Assembly: GCF_001682865.1 (NCBI RefSeq)
Contig: NZ_MAQX01000001.1
Coordinates: 310,001-374,000, forward strand
Direction: 5' to 3'
Length of the DNA stretch: 64,000 bases
DNA from: Bacillus sp. FJAT-26390
Lineage (GTDB): Bacteria; Bacillota; Bacilli; Paenibacillales; Paenibacillaceae
Shown piece by piece: positions 23,575 to 32,815 of the stretch. The notes beneath the pieces were generated by a model, which was given only the letters and a program-made list of their open reading frames with translations, did no database searches and was not told the origin of the DNA. Position numbers and translations under genes: made by a program. Numbering within the stretch: position 1 is the first letter of the stretch; each line of letters starts with the position of its first letter.

Positions 23575-24285
23575 ATGATTGCTATCGAGCAGCTAGCCAA
23601 AGGATTTTCCATTAATGGAGAAACGATTGCTATTCTCGATATTCCGCGTTGGCATGTTGAAGAGGGCAGCAAGATTGCGATCATCGGGCCAAGTGGTTCC
23701 GGCAAAAGCACCCTTTTGCATATGATCGGCGCTCTATTGAAGGCTGATACGGGTACGATTCATGTGAATGGCGTGGCGCTTCATGAGCTTTCGGAATCAC
23801 ACCGTGATCAATTTCGCGCTCAGCATATTGGATATATTCTTCAGGACTTTCATCTTATACCGTCCCTTACGGCTAGGCAAAATGTAGAATTGGTCATGAA
23901 AGCATCGATGAGCCGCAAGGAAAAAGCGGCTGAACTAGACCAATGGTTTGAGCAAGTAGGCCTTAAAGACCGTATGCAGCACCGGCCTTCGCAATTATCA
24001 AGAGGGCAACAGCAAAGGGTAGCGATCATTCGCGCATTGATTAACCGCCCATCCATTTTACTAGCAGATGAGCCTACAGGGAGCTTGGACTGGGAAACAG
24101 CAGGCGAAATCACCGATATTTTGCTATCGGAAGCGGTTTCCAAACATACGACGCTGTTGACGGTGACTCATGACCTCAACCTCGCTGAACGATTCCCGGT
24201 TCGACTACATATTCAAGATATCAACAAAGCGTACAAGAGCAATCCGAATGTCAAGCATCCCATTCAAAAGGAGAGAGCCGTATGA
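23575..24285 (+). CDS. ABC transporter ATP-binding protein (LolD/MacB type)
   Basis: 236 residues. Walker A GPSGSGKST (38-46), Q-loop YILQDFHLI, signature LSRGQQQRV, Walker B ILLADEPTGSLD and H-loop LTVTHD are all present, so the ATPase should be active. It belongs to the type VII (MacB/LolCDE/FtsE) group, which work as mechanotransmission machines or extruders. It overlaps the permease gene by 4 bases (ATGA). The operon is ATPase, permease, lipoprotein. Confidence 0.9.
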   Translation: MIAIEQLAKGFSINGETIAILDIPRWHVEEGSKIAIIGPSGSGKSTLLHMIGALLKADTGTIHVNGVALHELSESHRDQFRAQHIGYILQDFHLIPSLTARQNVELVMKASMSRKEKAAELDQWFEQVGLKDRMQHRPSQLSRGQQQRVAIIRALINRPSILLADEPTGSLDWETAGEITDILLSEAVSKHTTLLTVTHDLNLAERFPVRLHIQDINKAYKSNPNVKHPIQKERAV

Positions 24286-25490
24286 CGCAGTGGACGCTTA
24301 TTTTCCGAAACCTGGCGCATCGGAAATTTCTTTCCCTTCTGACGGTTATTTCGGTTACTGTTACGGTTGCGTTGCTTGTGTTTCTTATTCTATGCCAGGC
24401 TAGCGTCGATGAAGGAGCCAAAAAAGGCTATGGCCCGTTTGAACTCGTCATCGGGGCTGATGGGAGCGATTCGCAGCTCGTGCTCAATACGTTTTATCAC
24501 GTTGGCGCGCCAACGGGCAATATTCCGCTCGATGTGCTGAATCAAGCCAAAGAGAATGATCAAGTCATGAATGCTTATGGCATGACAACAGGCGACAATT
24601 ACAATGGATTTCCCATTGTTGGCATAGAAGCCGAATATTTTTTTACGCGCTACGGAGATCAGAAGCTGGCTTCAGGCAAGCTTTATCAAAGCCTAGGTGA
24701 CGTAGTCGTTGGCGCGCATGTTGCGAAATCGCTTAATCTCCATGTCGGAGATACGTTTAAAGGCGGGCATGGCGTAATCGAAGAAGCAGATCATTCATTT
24801 GAAGAGGAAGAAAGCGGTCATCATGATGCGCATGAAACCTTTGCATACCGGATTACCGGTATACTGCCTTTTCTAAACACGCCTGATGACAGAGTGGTCT
24901 TTACAACGATGGAGTATGCATGGGCAGTTCATGGGGAAGAGCAGTCACATAAAGAGGTGACGGCGATCCTGATCAAGCCTAAATCGATCGGCGGCTTGCC
25001 GTTAATAAAGCAGCAATACGAAGCGATCGATAACGTGCAGGCTGCTTACACAAGCAAAGCAGTGGCGGATGTGCTAAGCGTAGTAGACAAAGGGACGGAA
25101 ATGATCAGCTTGGTTACCGTGTTATGCATGATTTTAGCTTCCATTTCGATACTGCTGTCTCTAACTGCCGCTGCTAACGAACGGCAAAAGGACGTCGGAC
25201 TGCTGCGGATTATCGGCAAATCAAAACGTTTTATATTTATGAGCTTTATCGGAGAGGGATTAGTGTTAGTCAGCTTAGGTTTGCTTATTGGATTGGCAGC
25301 GGGCCATTTATCCGGCTTCCTATTTAAAGACATCCTGTTTGAATATACAGGAATTCAAATCAAAGCTTTATTGTTCAACGGGCAGCATGTGCTGCTAATC
25401 GTTGGCACGATTCTATTTGGATTGCTGGCTATGCTCATCCCATCATTCAAAATGTACCGGATAGATCCTATGCAATTATTCAGAGCTTAG
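24282..25490 (+). CDS. ABC permease, FtsX/MacB type, with a His-rich external loop
   Basis: 402 residues. One N-terminal membrane helix (about 15-38), a large extracytoplasmic domain (about 40-275) and three C-terminal helices (about 280-395) form the FtsX permease pattern. The external domain contains a loop rich in His, Glu and Asp (HSFEEEESGHHDAHETF, about residues 172-188), typical of metal-binding insertions. The neighbouring lipoprotein has a DUF3299-like C-terminus. From memory, a similar ATPase-FtsX-DUF3299 operon in Pseudomonas (PA4063-PA4066) responds to zinc. A role in zinc or other metal homeostasis is inferred. Confidence 0.86.
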   Translation: MTQWTLIFRNLAHRKFLSLLTVISVTVTVALLVFLILCQASVDEGAKKGYGPFELVIGADGSDSQLVLNTFYHVGAPTGNIPLDVLNQAKENDQVMNAYGMTTGDNYNGFPIVGIEAEYFFTRYGDQKLASGKLYQSLGDVVVGAHVAKSLNLHVGDTFKGGHGVIEEADHSFEEEESGHHDAHETFAYRITGILPFLNTPDDRVVFTTMEYAWAVHGEEQSHKEVTAILIKPKSIGGLPLIKQQYEAIDNVQAAYTSKAVADVLSVVDKGTEMISLVTVLCMILASISILLSLTAAANERQKDVGLLRIIGKSKRFIFMSFIGEGLVLVSLGLLIGLAAGHLSGFLFKDILFEYTGIQIKALLFNGQHVLLIVGTILFGLLAMLIPSFKMYRIDPMQLFRA

Positions 25491-25501
25491 AGGTGATAAC
25501 G

Positions 25502-26359
25502 ATGAATAAACGTCTAGCGGCTGCTCTATTAACGCTGGCGCTGCTTGCCGGGTGCGGCAACCCTTCAAAGCAGCAAGAAGAAGCCGGCTCATTCGCCATG
25601 AACAGCGCTGCATCCACTCCGGCTGCGGGAAATGATGAGGCTGTCGCTACCGAGGCAGCTAGCCTAGAGTCAAGTGAAAAAGAAGTTGCCGTCGTTGCAA
25701 ACGAAGCAACAAACACGCCTTCTGAAACTGTCGTTCCTGATAAAACAAAAGCTGCAGCATTGCCTGATGAAGGCAAGAACATAGCCGCTTCCGTTCCAGC
25801 TGAGAAAAAAACGCCTGCTGCAACAAAGCCGCCTGTCCAACAAGAAAAAAAGCAGAGCGTGCCAGCCAAAGCGGCAGACAAAACGCCAGCTAAGCCACCA
25901 GCTAAAACGCCGGTATCAGAATCTAAGGAGCCTCTCAAGGAAGCAACGGACGATGCGAAAAACGTTCCTGCAGCAGGAAAGAAAAATAACGGAAGTGCCG
26001 AAATTTCATGGTCCAAGTTTTTTGACAACGAGGATCAGACAACGCCGTCCGATCAATTCTGGGATCTTAGCGGCAGCAACGTGGAAATCAACGGATATAT
26101 GGGCGAGGTTTTATCGTTTGAAAACAACTGGTTTCTGCTGATTCCAAAGCCAGGCGCAGAATGTCCTTTTGACAACGGAGACGAAACGTATTGGAATAAA
26201 ATTATGATTGTTTTTGTGCCTGAGGGTACGAAGTTAAGACATCACACAGGCCCGTTAAAAATTTCCGGCAGGCTGGATGTCGGCATTAAAATCGATGAGT
26301 CCGGCTATAAAACGATGTTCCGTCTGTATGACGCTTCATTTGAAGAAATAAAGGAATAG
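25502..26359 (+). CDS. Lipoprotein with DUF3299-like C-terminal domain
   Basis: 285 residues from an ATG at 25502 with GAGGTG upstream; a GTG at 25493 lies too close to the ribosome binding site. Lipobox LLAGC. A long Ala/Pro/Lys/Thr/Glu linker (about 25-165) leads to a globular domain (about 170-285: FWDLSGSNVEINGYMGEVLS, FLLIPKPGAECPFDNGDETY, VFVPEGTKLRHHTGPLKISG). This OB-like pattern resembles DUF3299. It follows the permease by 11 bases and probably works with it at the cell surface. Confidence 0.75.
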   Translation: MNKRLAAALLTLALLAGCGNPSKQQEEAGSFAMNSAASTPAAGNDEAVATEAASLESSEKEVAVVANEATNTPSETVVPDKTKAAALPDEGKNIAASVPAEKKTPAATKPPVQQEKKQSVPAKAADKTPAKPPAKTPVSESKEPLKEATDDAKNVPAAGKKNNGSAEISWSKFFDNEDQTTPSDQFWDLSGSNVEINGYMGEVLSFENNWFLLIPKPGAECPFDNGDETYWNKIMIVFVPEGTKLRHHTGPLKISGRLDVGIKIDESGYKTMFRLYDASFEEIKE

Positions 26360-26367
26360 TAGACCGC

Positions 26368-26405
26368 AAAAAAGGAGAAGGCGAGCAGGAGCCTTCTCCT
26401 TTTTC
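26368..26405. terminator. Terminator after the ABC/lipoprotein operon
   Basis: The stem GGAGAAGGC / GCCTTCTCC, with A-rich and T-rich flanks, lies between convergent genes. Confidence 0.9.
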
Positions 26406-26417
26406 ATTAACGCAGGT

Positions 26418-27854
26418 TTAGCTTTTGATTAGGATCGTATCGCTTGCAGCGTTCCATTTGACGGTGGCGCCAAGCGCTTCCGTCACGAAGCGGAGCGGGA
26501 CAATCGTTTTGCCCTGATCATAACGAGGCGCTTCCGCAACCTGCTTCGTTATTCCGTTGATGGTTGTCTGACGCTTATTTTCCTCTAGCAGGATGGTCGT
26601 TTTTCCTTTGCTAATCGTTATTTTGCCGGAGTCGTAATTCACCTTCGCTCCCATTGCCACGAAAACGTCGCGCAGCGGTACAAAGGTTGTTCCATTAATG
26701 ATAATTGGTGCGGCTTTCAGCGGAATGTAATCATCATTTAGTTGAACGGAGAAGCTCTTTATTACAGCTGCAGGCTTGATTTCGGATAATGTTTTTTTGG
26801 GTGCGGCTCCTTGGCTGGCAGAACCATACTTAGCATCGCCCCATGACCATACCGTTCCCCTGTTATCGAGCGCAAGCCCGCTATTGGCTGCTCTTGCTTC
26901 CAGATCCACGATACGGCTTAAGCCTTTGATTTGAATCAAATTGCCATTGTCTTCGTGATTCCAAATGGAGCCATCCTGATGCAGCGCTAAATTATAATTG
27001 GCGTCGAACGGAGCTGCAGATATTTTGATGAAGCCGCCTTTAGACTTTCCGGCAGTGGGTTCGTAGTAACCTACGGTTCCGTCTTTTCGAAGCAATAAAA
27101 GGCTGCCCATATAATCATTGTACATTTCCGAGACAGCGACAATGTCTTTGGTTGCCCAGGGCAAAGTATCCTCACCCATACGCACATTGTCCCAATACCC
27201 CCAGCGATTGACGCTCCCGTCTTCTTTTACTATTGATATATTGTTTTGCGATGCCGCGATTGCTACGATGCCTTCGCGTTTAATCAATCCGGGAACATAT
27301 GCTTTCTCCTCATCGGGATGCTCTTCAAAGGCATTGCAATAGCTTTGTTTAAAAGTGAAATCAGAACGTGTCATCGCCGAGATGCAAGTGCTGCCCCAGA
27401 TCCATGCGGTATGATCCTTAGCCAAAGCAACATGAAAGGAACCGCCGCTTGCGATAGCGATTACGTTTTTTAACCCTTTAACCTGCGCAGGCTCATGGTT
27501 TAAACTTGGCTTTTGCTTATCCGTGGTACCATTTCCGAGCTGGCCAGATTCATTCGTGCCCCAAGTCCATACGGTGCCATCTGATTTCAGTGCGATGTTG
27601 CCCACTTCGGCTGAGACAGCTCCCGGAATTTTGGGGCCGCGTTTCGCAAGTCCATTTCCTTCCCATGTCCAGATCGTGCCGTCCGACTGAAGCGCCAGAT
27701 GTGATTCTAGCATCGAATCTATATCGATAATGCCGTTTAACGCGGTCCCTTTCAGCACCGTATCCGCCGGATTGGCGAAGGCGGTATGAACCTGCATGAA
27801 ACAAATAGAGAGAAGCAGAAGCGTAAGTCCTGTCCATTTCTTTAATGCTCTCAT
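26418..27854 (-). CDS. Secreted RCC1-repeat protein with copper-amine-oxidase-like domain
   Basis: 478 residues from an ATG at 27854 with AAGGAGAG 8 bases upstream. Signal peptide (about 1-28, ending AFA). RCC1/BNR-type propeller repeats follow (about 30-350), seen as repeated ALQSDGTIWTW, ALKSDGTVWTWGTNESGQLG, VKEDGSVNRWG and ALDNRGTVWSWGDAKYGS. A C-terminal Cu_amine_oxidN1 module (about 375-478: PIIINGTTFVPLRDVFVAMG, KTIVPLRFVTEALGATVKWN) completes it. This is probably an extracellular or wall-associated protein of unknown ligand. The domain pairing is common in Paenibacillus. Confidence 0.85.
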   Translation of the reverse strand: MRALKKWTGLTLLLLSICFMQVHTAFANPADTVLKGTALNGIIDIDSMLESHLALQSDGTIWTWEGNGLAKRGPKIPGAVSAEVGNIALKSDGTVWTWGTNESGQLGNGTTDKQKPSLNHEPAQVKGLKNVIAIASGGSFHVALAKDHTAWIWGSTCISAMTRSDFTFKQSYCNAFEEHPDEEKAYVPGLIKREGIVAIAASQNNISIVKEDGSVNRWGYWDNVRMGEDTLPWATKDIVAVSEMYNDYMGSLLLLRKDGTVGYYEPTAGKSKGGFIKISAAPFDANYNLALHQDGSIWNHEDNGNLIQIKGLSRIVDLEARAANSGLALDNRGTVWSWGDAKYGSASQGAAPKKTLSEIKPAAVIKSFSVQLNDDYIPLKAAPIIINGTTFVPLRDVFVAMGAKVNYDSGKITISKGKTTILLEENKRQTTINGITKQVAEAPRYDQGKTIVPLRFVTEALGATVKWNAASDTILIKS

Positions 27855-28038
27855 CCTGTTGGCTCTCCTTCTCACGTGTTAGTAGGGTATTAATAGTTAG
27901 ACGTAAGCAGATACCGAAAAGTTATTTATACCGTTAAAAATAAACGGCTGCATAGAGGATCAGATGTTCTTTGCCAAAAAATAGGTTATACTAGGCTTGT
28001 TCAGCATTTATTCGGGTCTTATAAGGGGTAATCGGGGC

Positions 28039-29490
28039 ATGGAAATTGTAGAAGCAACTATCTCGTCCATTCAAGCCGCTTTGGAAGCAGGGGAGCTTAC
28101 GTCACGTGAGCTGGTCCTGATTTATTTTGACCGAATCGCATCCCATGATAAGGATGGCCTAACGATCAATTCGGTGCTTGAGCTTAATCCCGATGCTTTA
28201 TTTATTGCTTCTGCCTTAGACAGTGAACGAGCAGCTCAGGGTCCAAGGGGTCCGCTCCATGGCATCCCGATACTGCTTAAGGATAATATAAATACCGGCG
28301 ATTTGATGCATACGAGCGCAGGCTCGCTTGCGCTTGCGAACAACTATGCAGGCGAGGATGCTTTTATAGTGAAGCAGCTTCGCGAAGCGGGCGCTATTTT
28401 GCTCGGAAAAGTGAATATGACGGAGTTTGCCAACTTCATGACGGACGGGATGCCGTCTGGATACAGCTCGCGCGGCGGACAAGTTTTAAATCCGTACAAT
28501 ATTTCGGCGCCAACCGGCGGTTCGAGCGCTGGCTCTGGCGTCGCGGTTGCGTGTAATTTTTGCATGGCATCAATCGGTACGGAAACCTCGGGCTCGATAT
28601 TGAATCCGGGTAATCTTAGCTCAACCGTAGGCATTAAGCCGACGGTCGGGCTTGTGAGCCGTTCGGGCATTTTGCCGCTCTCGAACAGTCAGGATACAGC
28701 AGGTCCGATGGCAAGAACGGTGACCGATGCCGTGCATGTTCTTAATGCGATCGTGGCGCATGACGCGAATGATGCAGCGATGGGGGCAGGATATTGGGGC
28801 AAGCAAAAGGACTATAGCGTATTCCTTGATCCGCGCGGTCTTGATGGAGCTCGAATCGGCGTTCCGAGAGATTATTTTTTTGAGGAGCTAACGGACGAGC
28901 AGCTTGCAATCTTCAACAGGGCAGTGGAGCTAATGCGGCAGCACGGCGCGATCATTATAGATCCGGCTGACGTTCGGACCGCTCGCCAAATCAAGTACTC
29001 TTCGGTTGTGCTCAACGAGTTCAAAACCGTACTGAATGCTTACTTGTCCAAGCTGCCTGCAGGCTCCAAAATTCGAACGCTGAAGGATATCATCGCCTTT
29101 AACAACGAGCATCCAATCGAAACGCTTAAATATGGTCAAACGACGCTGCTTTCTGCCGAAACGACGACTTCGGGAACGATGACCGAAATTACGTATATTC
29201 GCGATCGTGCTGCCGATCTCAAATTGTGCAAGGACGAAGGGCTGGATGCAACGATGAAGGAGCATCAGCTGGACGCGCTGCTATTTCCGGCTGATTTTGG
29301 AGCAAGAATTACGTCCCGCGCTGGTTATCCGTCCATAGTCGTTCCGGCTGGCTATACGGGCAAGGGAGTACCGTTTGGCGTCACGTTTGCAGCGAGGGCG
29401 TACGAGGAGCCGGTGCTCATTAAGCTTGCATATGCCTATGAGCAGCTTAGCTTGGTTCGCAAACCGCCTTCCTTAAAGAGCTTCATTTAA
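28039..29490 (+). CDS. Amidase signature family protein
   Basis: 483 residues from an ATG at 28039 with AAGGGG upstream. Amidase signature features: GPLHGIPILLKDNINT (catalytic Lys), PTGGSSAGSGVAVACNF (cis-Ser) and IGTETSGSILNP (nucleophile Ser), forming the Ser-cisSer-Lys triad. Cytosolic, no signal peptide. It resembles single-gene amidases of Bacillales rather than GatA, as no gatC/gatB neighbours occur. Substrate cannot be predicted. Confidence 0.88.
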   Translation: MEIVEATISSIQAALEAGELTSRELVLIYFDRIASHDKDGLTINSVLELNPDALFIASALDSERAAQGPRGPLHGIPILLKDNINTGDLMHTSAGSLALANNYAGEDAFIVKQLREAGAILLGKVNMTEFANFMTDGMPSGYSSRGGQVLNPYNISAPTGGSSAGSGVAVACNFCMASIGTETSGSILNPGNLSSTVGIKPTVGLVSRSGILPLSNSQDTAGPMARTVTDAVHVLNAIVAHDANDAAMGAGYWGKQKDYSVFLDPRGLDGARIGVPRDYFFEELTDEQLAIFNRAVELMRQHGAIIIDPADVRTARQIKYSSVVLNEFKTVLNAYLSKLPAGSKIRTLKDIIAFNNEHPIETLKYGQTTLLSAETTTSGTMTEITYIRDRAADLKLCKDEGLDATMKEHQLDALLFPADFGARITSRAGYPSIVVPAGYTGKGVPFGVTFAARAYEEPVLIKLAYAYEQLSLVRKPPSLKSFI

Positions 29491-29554
29491 TAGAGGTAAA
29501 AAAAGGAGAGGGAGTCTGCTTTCTTGACCGTGCTACAACGACTAGGATGGACAA

Positions 29555-29593
29555 AAAGAAGCTCCTGGCTTATGATCAGCCGGGAGCTTCTTT
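29555..29593. terminator. Bidirectional terminator
   Basis: The stem AAAGAAGCTCCTGGCT / AGCCGGGAGCTTCTTT with loop TATGATC lies between the convergent amidase and DUF2536 genes. Confidence 0.88.
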
Positions 29594-29607
29594 ATTAGGT
29601 TAGCCTG

Positions 29608-29817
29608 CTATTTCTTCGCTTTGAAGTGAACAACCGCGCTATAAAGCATTTTTTCGATTTTAGGATTAAATACGGCATGATGGCTGACGTGGAACACCTC
29701 TAACAGCAAGCCTTTATTATTTTCAATTTGCTGGTCGATCTTAAGCTCCAGCGTTCTCAAATCATATGCCTCAAAAAATTCAATCTTGTTTTCAATCAAA
29801 TCTAACCGGAAGTCCAT
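29608..29817 (-). CDS. DUF2536-family small protein (YrzA-like)
   Basis: 69 residues, beginning MDFRLDLIENKIEFFEAYDL and ending KMLYSAVVHFKAKK. The pattern matches from memory the DUF2536 family of Bacillales, a small cytosolic protein of unknown function. The start is supported by AGGAG on the minus strand. It is 52 bases downstream of the sugar porter and on the same strand. Confidence 0.7.
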   Translation of the reverse strand: MDFRLDLIENKIEFFEAYDLRTLELKIDQQIENNKGLLLEVFHVSHHAVFNPKIEKMLYSAVVHFKAKK

Positions 29818-29869
29818 TCGAGTAGCTCCTAAACATAGATTTATTATCTAAATCTATTATACAGGCATA

Positions 29870-31243
29870 TTACTTCGCCCACAAAGATTCAATTTCCTCA
29901 AGCGATTTTCCTTTCGTCTCCGGCACAACCCGCCAAGTAAACAAGCAGGCGAGCAGCGCCATGCTTCCGTAGATCCAGAACGTCGCGGCAGGTCCCGCAG
30001 AGCTAAGCAGCGGCGGAAATGACTGTGAGACGAGATAATCCGCCGCCCAAAGCGCCATAGCAGCGATAGCCGTCGCTTTGCCGCGAATGCGGTTCGGGAA
30101 AATCTCGGACATAATGACCCATACGACAGGTCCAAGCGAAATCGCGAAGGAAGCGACGTAAAGCAATATAAAAATGAGAACGAGCGGGCCATCGGCATGT
30201 CCGGTTTGAAAGGCGATGCCAATCACGAGCAAACAAATGGCCATCGAAGCCGAACCGACGAGCAGCAGCGCTTTGCGTCCAACCTTATCAATCAGCCATA
30301 AGGCGACGATGGTGAACAGGAAGTTGATAAAGCCGACCAGTATCGTTTGAATCAAAGAGGCGTTTGTGCCGGCGCCCGTTGCTTTAAATATTTCAGGCGC
30401 ATAATACATCACCGCATTAATGCCTGTAACCTGCTGGAGCACGGCAAGTCCTACCCCAACGATTAGAGCTATTCGCAATGAAGGGCTGAACAGTTGGCGG
30501 ATCGAGCCGCTTTCCTGCTCGAAGGACTGTTTGATGTCGAGCACTTCTTGTTTGGCAAGCTCTTCGCCATGGATACGCAATAAGATCGGGAGTGCTGACG
30601 CCGCTCGTCCTTGTTTAATCAGCCATCTCGGGCTTTCCGGGACAAACAGCAGCAAAATCAAAAAGAGCAAGCCGGGAATAGCGCCTACGCCGAACATCCA
30701 ACGCCAAGCAGAGGCTACAGCCCATGCTTCATCGCCCGAGCTGGATATCCATAGATTTACGAAGTAGGTAAGGAAGATCCCGGTTACGATTGCAAGCTGG
30801 TTAAGCGCAACAAGCCTGCCTCTATATTTAGCGGGAGCAATCTCAGCATTGTAGAGCGGGCAAAGGGTAGAGGTAATGCCAATTCCGATGCCTCCAATAA
30901 TGCGAGCGATAATAAAACCGGAGAAGCTGTCCGGAAGCGCTGAGCCGATCGAGCTAATAATAAATAAAATAGCTGCTGTGATGAGCACTTTTTTTCGGCC
31001 GAAACGATCGCCTAGAACGCCTGACATGGCGGCTCCGACGATACAGCCAATGATTAAGCTAGAGACAGCCCAACCCACCTGCAGCTTGGATAAGTCGAAC
31101 CGATCCTCCATAAATCCAACGGCACCCGATACTACTGCGGTATCGAAGCCAAATAATAATCCGCCAAGCGCGGATACGATAGAAACAAGGGTTACGAACT
31201 TCATGCTCACTTGTTCTTTTTTGTTAATTATCGCCGTTCCCAA
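29870..31243 (-). CDS. Sugar porter, MFS family (D-xylose/inositol:H+ symporter type)
   Basis: 457 residues from a TTG at 31243 with AGAGGAG 8-9 bases upstream; the ATG farther upstream lacks a ribosome binding site. Twelve membrane helices. Sugar porter signatures are GGLLFGFDTAVVSGAV, DRFGRKK, RIIGGIGIGI, PESPRWLIKQGR, QQVTGINAVMYYAPEIF and PETKGKSLEEIE. It takes up a monosaccharide with protons. An operator-like palindrome and a TATAAT box lie just upstream. The three-component sugar sensor at 31.4-35.2 kb is the likely regulator. Confidence 0.9.
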   Translation of the reverse strand: MGTAIINKKEQVSMKFVTLVSIVSALGGLLFGFDTAVVSGAVGFMEDRFDLSKLQVGWAVSSLIIGCIVGAAMSGVLGDRFGRKKVLITAAILFIISSIGSALPDSFSGFIIARIIGGIGIGITSTLCPLYNAEIAPAKYRGRLVALNQLAIVTGIFLTYFVNLWISSSGDEAWAVASAWRWMFGVGAIPGLLFLILLLFVPESPRWLIKQGRAASALPILLRIHGEELAKQEVLDIKQSFEQESGSIRQLFSPSLRIALIVGVGLAVLQQVTGINAVMYYAPEIFKATGAGTNASLIQTILVGFINFLFTIVALWLIDKVGRKALLLVGSASMAICLLVIGIAFQTGHADGPLVLIFILLYVASFAISLGPVVWVIMSEIFPNRIRGKATAIAAMALWAADYLVSQSFPPLLSSAGPAATFWIYGSMALLACLFTWRVVPETKGKSLEEIESLWAK

Positions 31244-31293
31244 TTTCTTTTTCTCCTCTCTGTCAAACCCATCCTGCATTCAAAACGAATTTC

Positions 31294-31315
31294 ATTATAT
31301 CACGCAAAATGCGTG
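31294..31315 (-). promoter_or_regulatory. -10 box and palindromic operator candidate for the sugar porter
   Basis: On the minus strand a TATAAT box (31294-31299) is preceded by the perfect dyad CACGCA-TTT-TGCGTG (31301-31315). The position between -10 and -35 suggests a repressor or activator site. No good -35 is seen, consistent with an activator-dependent promoter. Confidence 0.5.
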
Positions 31316-31471
31316 TCTCCGCGGGTAAACTCCTTCACTAATCAGTGTTGTACACGCATTAATTTTGGGCTATGGATGTACGGTGGCGCCATTTTGGGAA
31401 ACTAGCATTTTATTGGCCTGACGAACACAAAAAAGTCCATGTCGATGCGACATGGACGCTGTTAGATCCAT

Positions 31472-32815
31472 TTATTTGGTTTGGCTGCGGTAGTCGGAAG
31501 GGGTGACGCCGGTCACTTTTTTGAAGACGCGGCTGAAATAATTGGGATCATTGTAGCCGACCTCAAAGCAAACCTCCTTTAGGCTCAGCTCGCCTGAACC
31601 CATTAACGCTTTCGCTTTATCAATTCGCAGCGCAGTGACATAGTCGATAAATGTGGTGCCAACCTGCTGCTTAAAAATTTTGCTGAAATAGTGGGGATTA
31701 AGATGTACGAAATCCGCGACTTCTTCTAGCGAGAGGTCTTCTGAAAATCGGCTTTGAATATACGTTTGCGCTCGGTCTAGAACCGTTAGGGTCTGCTGCT
31801 CGCGCTGCTCGCGAATACGCTGCATGGCGGAGAGGACGTAAGCGTCCGGGATCGCTTCAGCGCTCGCCGGAAGGCTCATTTGAGCGGATGCAGAGTTGCC
31901 TGTTCCTTGCTTTAATTCGTCGAAGTGGCAGACGCTGCCGCATTGTTCAAAATAATTGGAGGCAAACACCGCTTCAAAATAAGATTTACGCAGTCCTTCC
32001 GCGCCAGAGCGCGTTTGTCCAATTCCGATTAATAGATCAACCTCCAGCTGCCGGGCGGCTGCCGCGCATAAAGCTTCCCCGAACGCGGTGGTCGTCTCCT
32101 TCCATTCGGCTTCTGTCAGCGCAGCGGGCTTGTTTATGAAAATCGCCATATGGCGGTCGATCAACGAGCTTACGATGCTGGTCGCCGCATTGGATTTGGC
32201 AAATCCTCTAATCGTGTCGTAAATTTTATGCTTGGGATCTGTTTTGTAGCGTTCGGGAAAGGCGATGACAATCGCACAGCCTTGCCCAAGAGAAAAATTA
32301 AGCCATTCAGACAATTGCTCAATATCGGTGTAAGTAATATGATCGAGCATAAACATCATCGCCAGCTCGTTTTCTGCCAAGGGCAGCAATTGAGACAGCC
32401 TTTGCCTGAGCTCCAGTTCTTCCGAACGTTTCTTTTTTTCCTGCGCGAGATCCTCTAAGAGCCGATTAAGGGTTTGAACGACCTGCTCGCGATTCGCAGG
32501 TTTGATTAGATACTCCTTAACGCCTAACGTTAGCGCCTCTTTGGCATAAGCAAAATAATCATAAGCCGTCACCATGACGAACTGGGTCTCCGGCAATTTG
32601 TTTTTTATTTCGCGTATCGCTTCAAGCCCTTGAATGCCTGGCATATTGATATCCATCAAAACGATATGCGGACGATGCTCCTCAGCCCGCTCTATCGCGA
32701 TACGCCCGTTCTCGGCATGAATGATCTGAAAGGTGTTCGGCAGCATCCTTTCGATGATCCACTCCAAGCCTTCGCGCTCAAGCGCCTCATCATCCGCGAT
32801 CAATAGTCTGTACAT
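31472..32815 (-). CDS. YesN-type response regulator (REC + AraC HTH)
   Basis: 447 residues from an ATG at 32815 (MYRLLIADDEALEREG), overlapping the end of the kinase gene by 26 bases. Receiver domain with D55 as phospho-acceptor (HIVLMDINMPG) and Lys in YLIKPAN. A central coiled-coil and unclassified region (about 120-330) and a C-terminal AraC HTH (about 345-445: LSLEEVADFVHLNPHYFSKI, CFEVGYNDPNYFSRVFKKVT) follow. AAGGAGG lies 12 bases before the ATG, a slightly long spacing. It is the DNA-binding output of the three-gene sugar-sensing system. Confidence 0.9.
   Translation of the reverse strand: MYRLLIADDEALEREGLEWIIERMLPNTFQIIHAENGRIAIERAEEHRPHIVLMDINMPGIQGLEAIREIKNKLPETQFVMVTAYDYFAYAKEALTLGVKEYLIKPANREQVVQTLNRLLEDLAQEKKKRSEELELRQRLSQLLPLAENELAMMFMLDHITYTDIEQLSEWLNFSLGQGCAIVIAFPERYKTDPKHKIYDTIRGFAKSNAATSIVSSLIDRHMAIFINKPAALTEAEWKETTTAFGEALCAAAARQLEVDLLIGIGQTRSGAEGLRKSYFEAVFASNYFEQCGSVCHFDELKQGTGNSASAQMSLPASAEAIPDAYVLSAMQRIREQREQQTLTVLDRAQTYIQSRFSEDLSLEEVADFVHLNPHYFSKIFKQQVGTTFIDYVTALRIDKAKALMGSGELSLKEVCFEVGYNDPNYFSRVFKKVTGVTPSDYRSQTK

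Noticed and set aside
29870..31279. Longer start of the sugar porter at 31279
   Set aside because: No ribosome binding site there, while AGAGGAG precedes the TTG at 31243.
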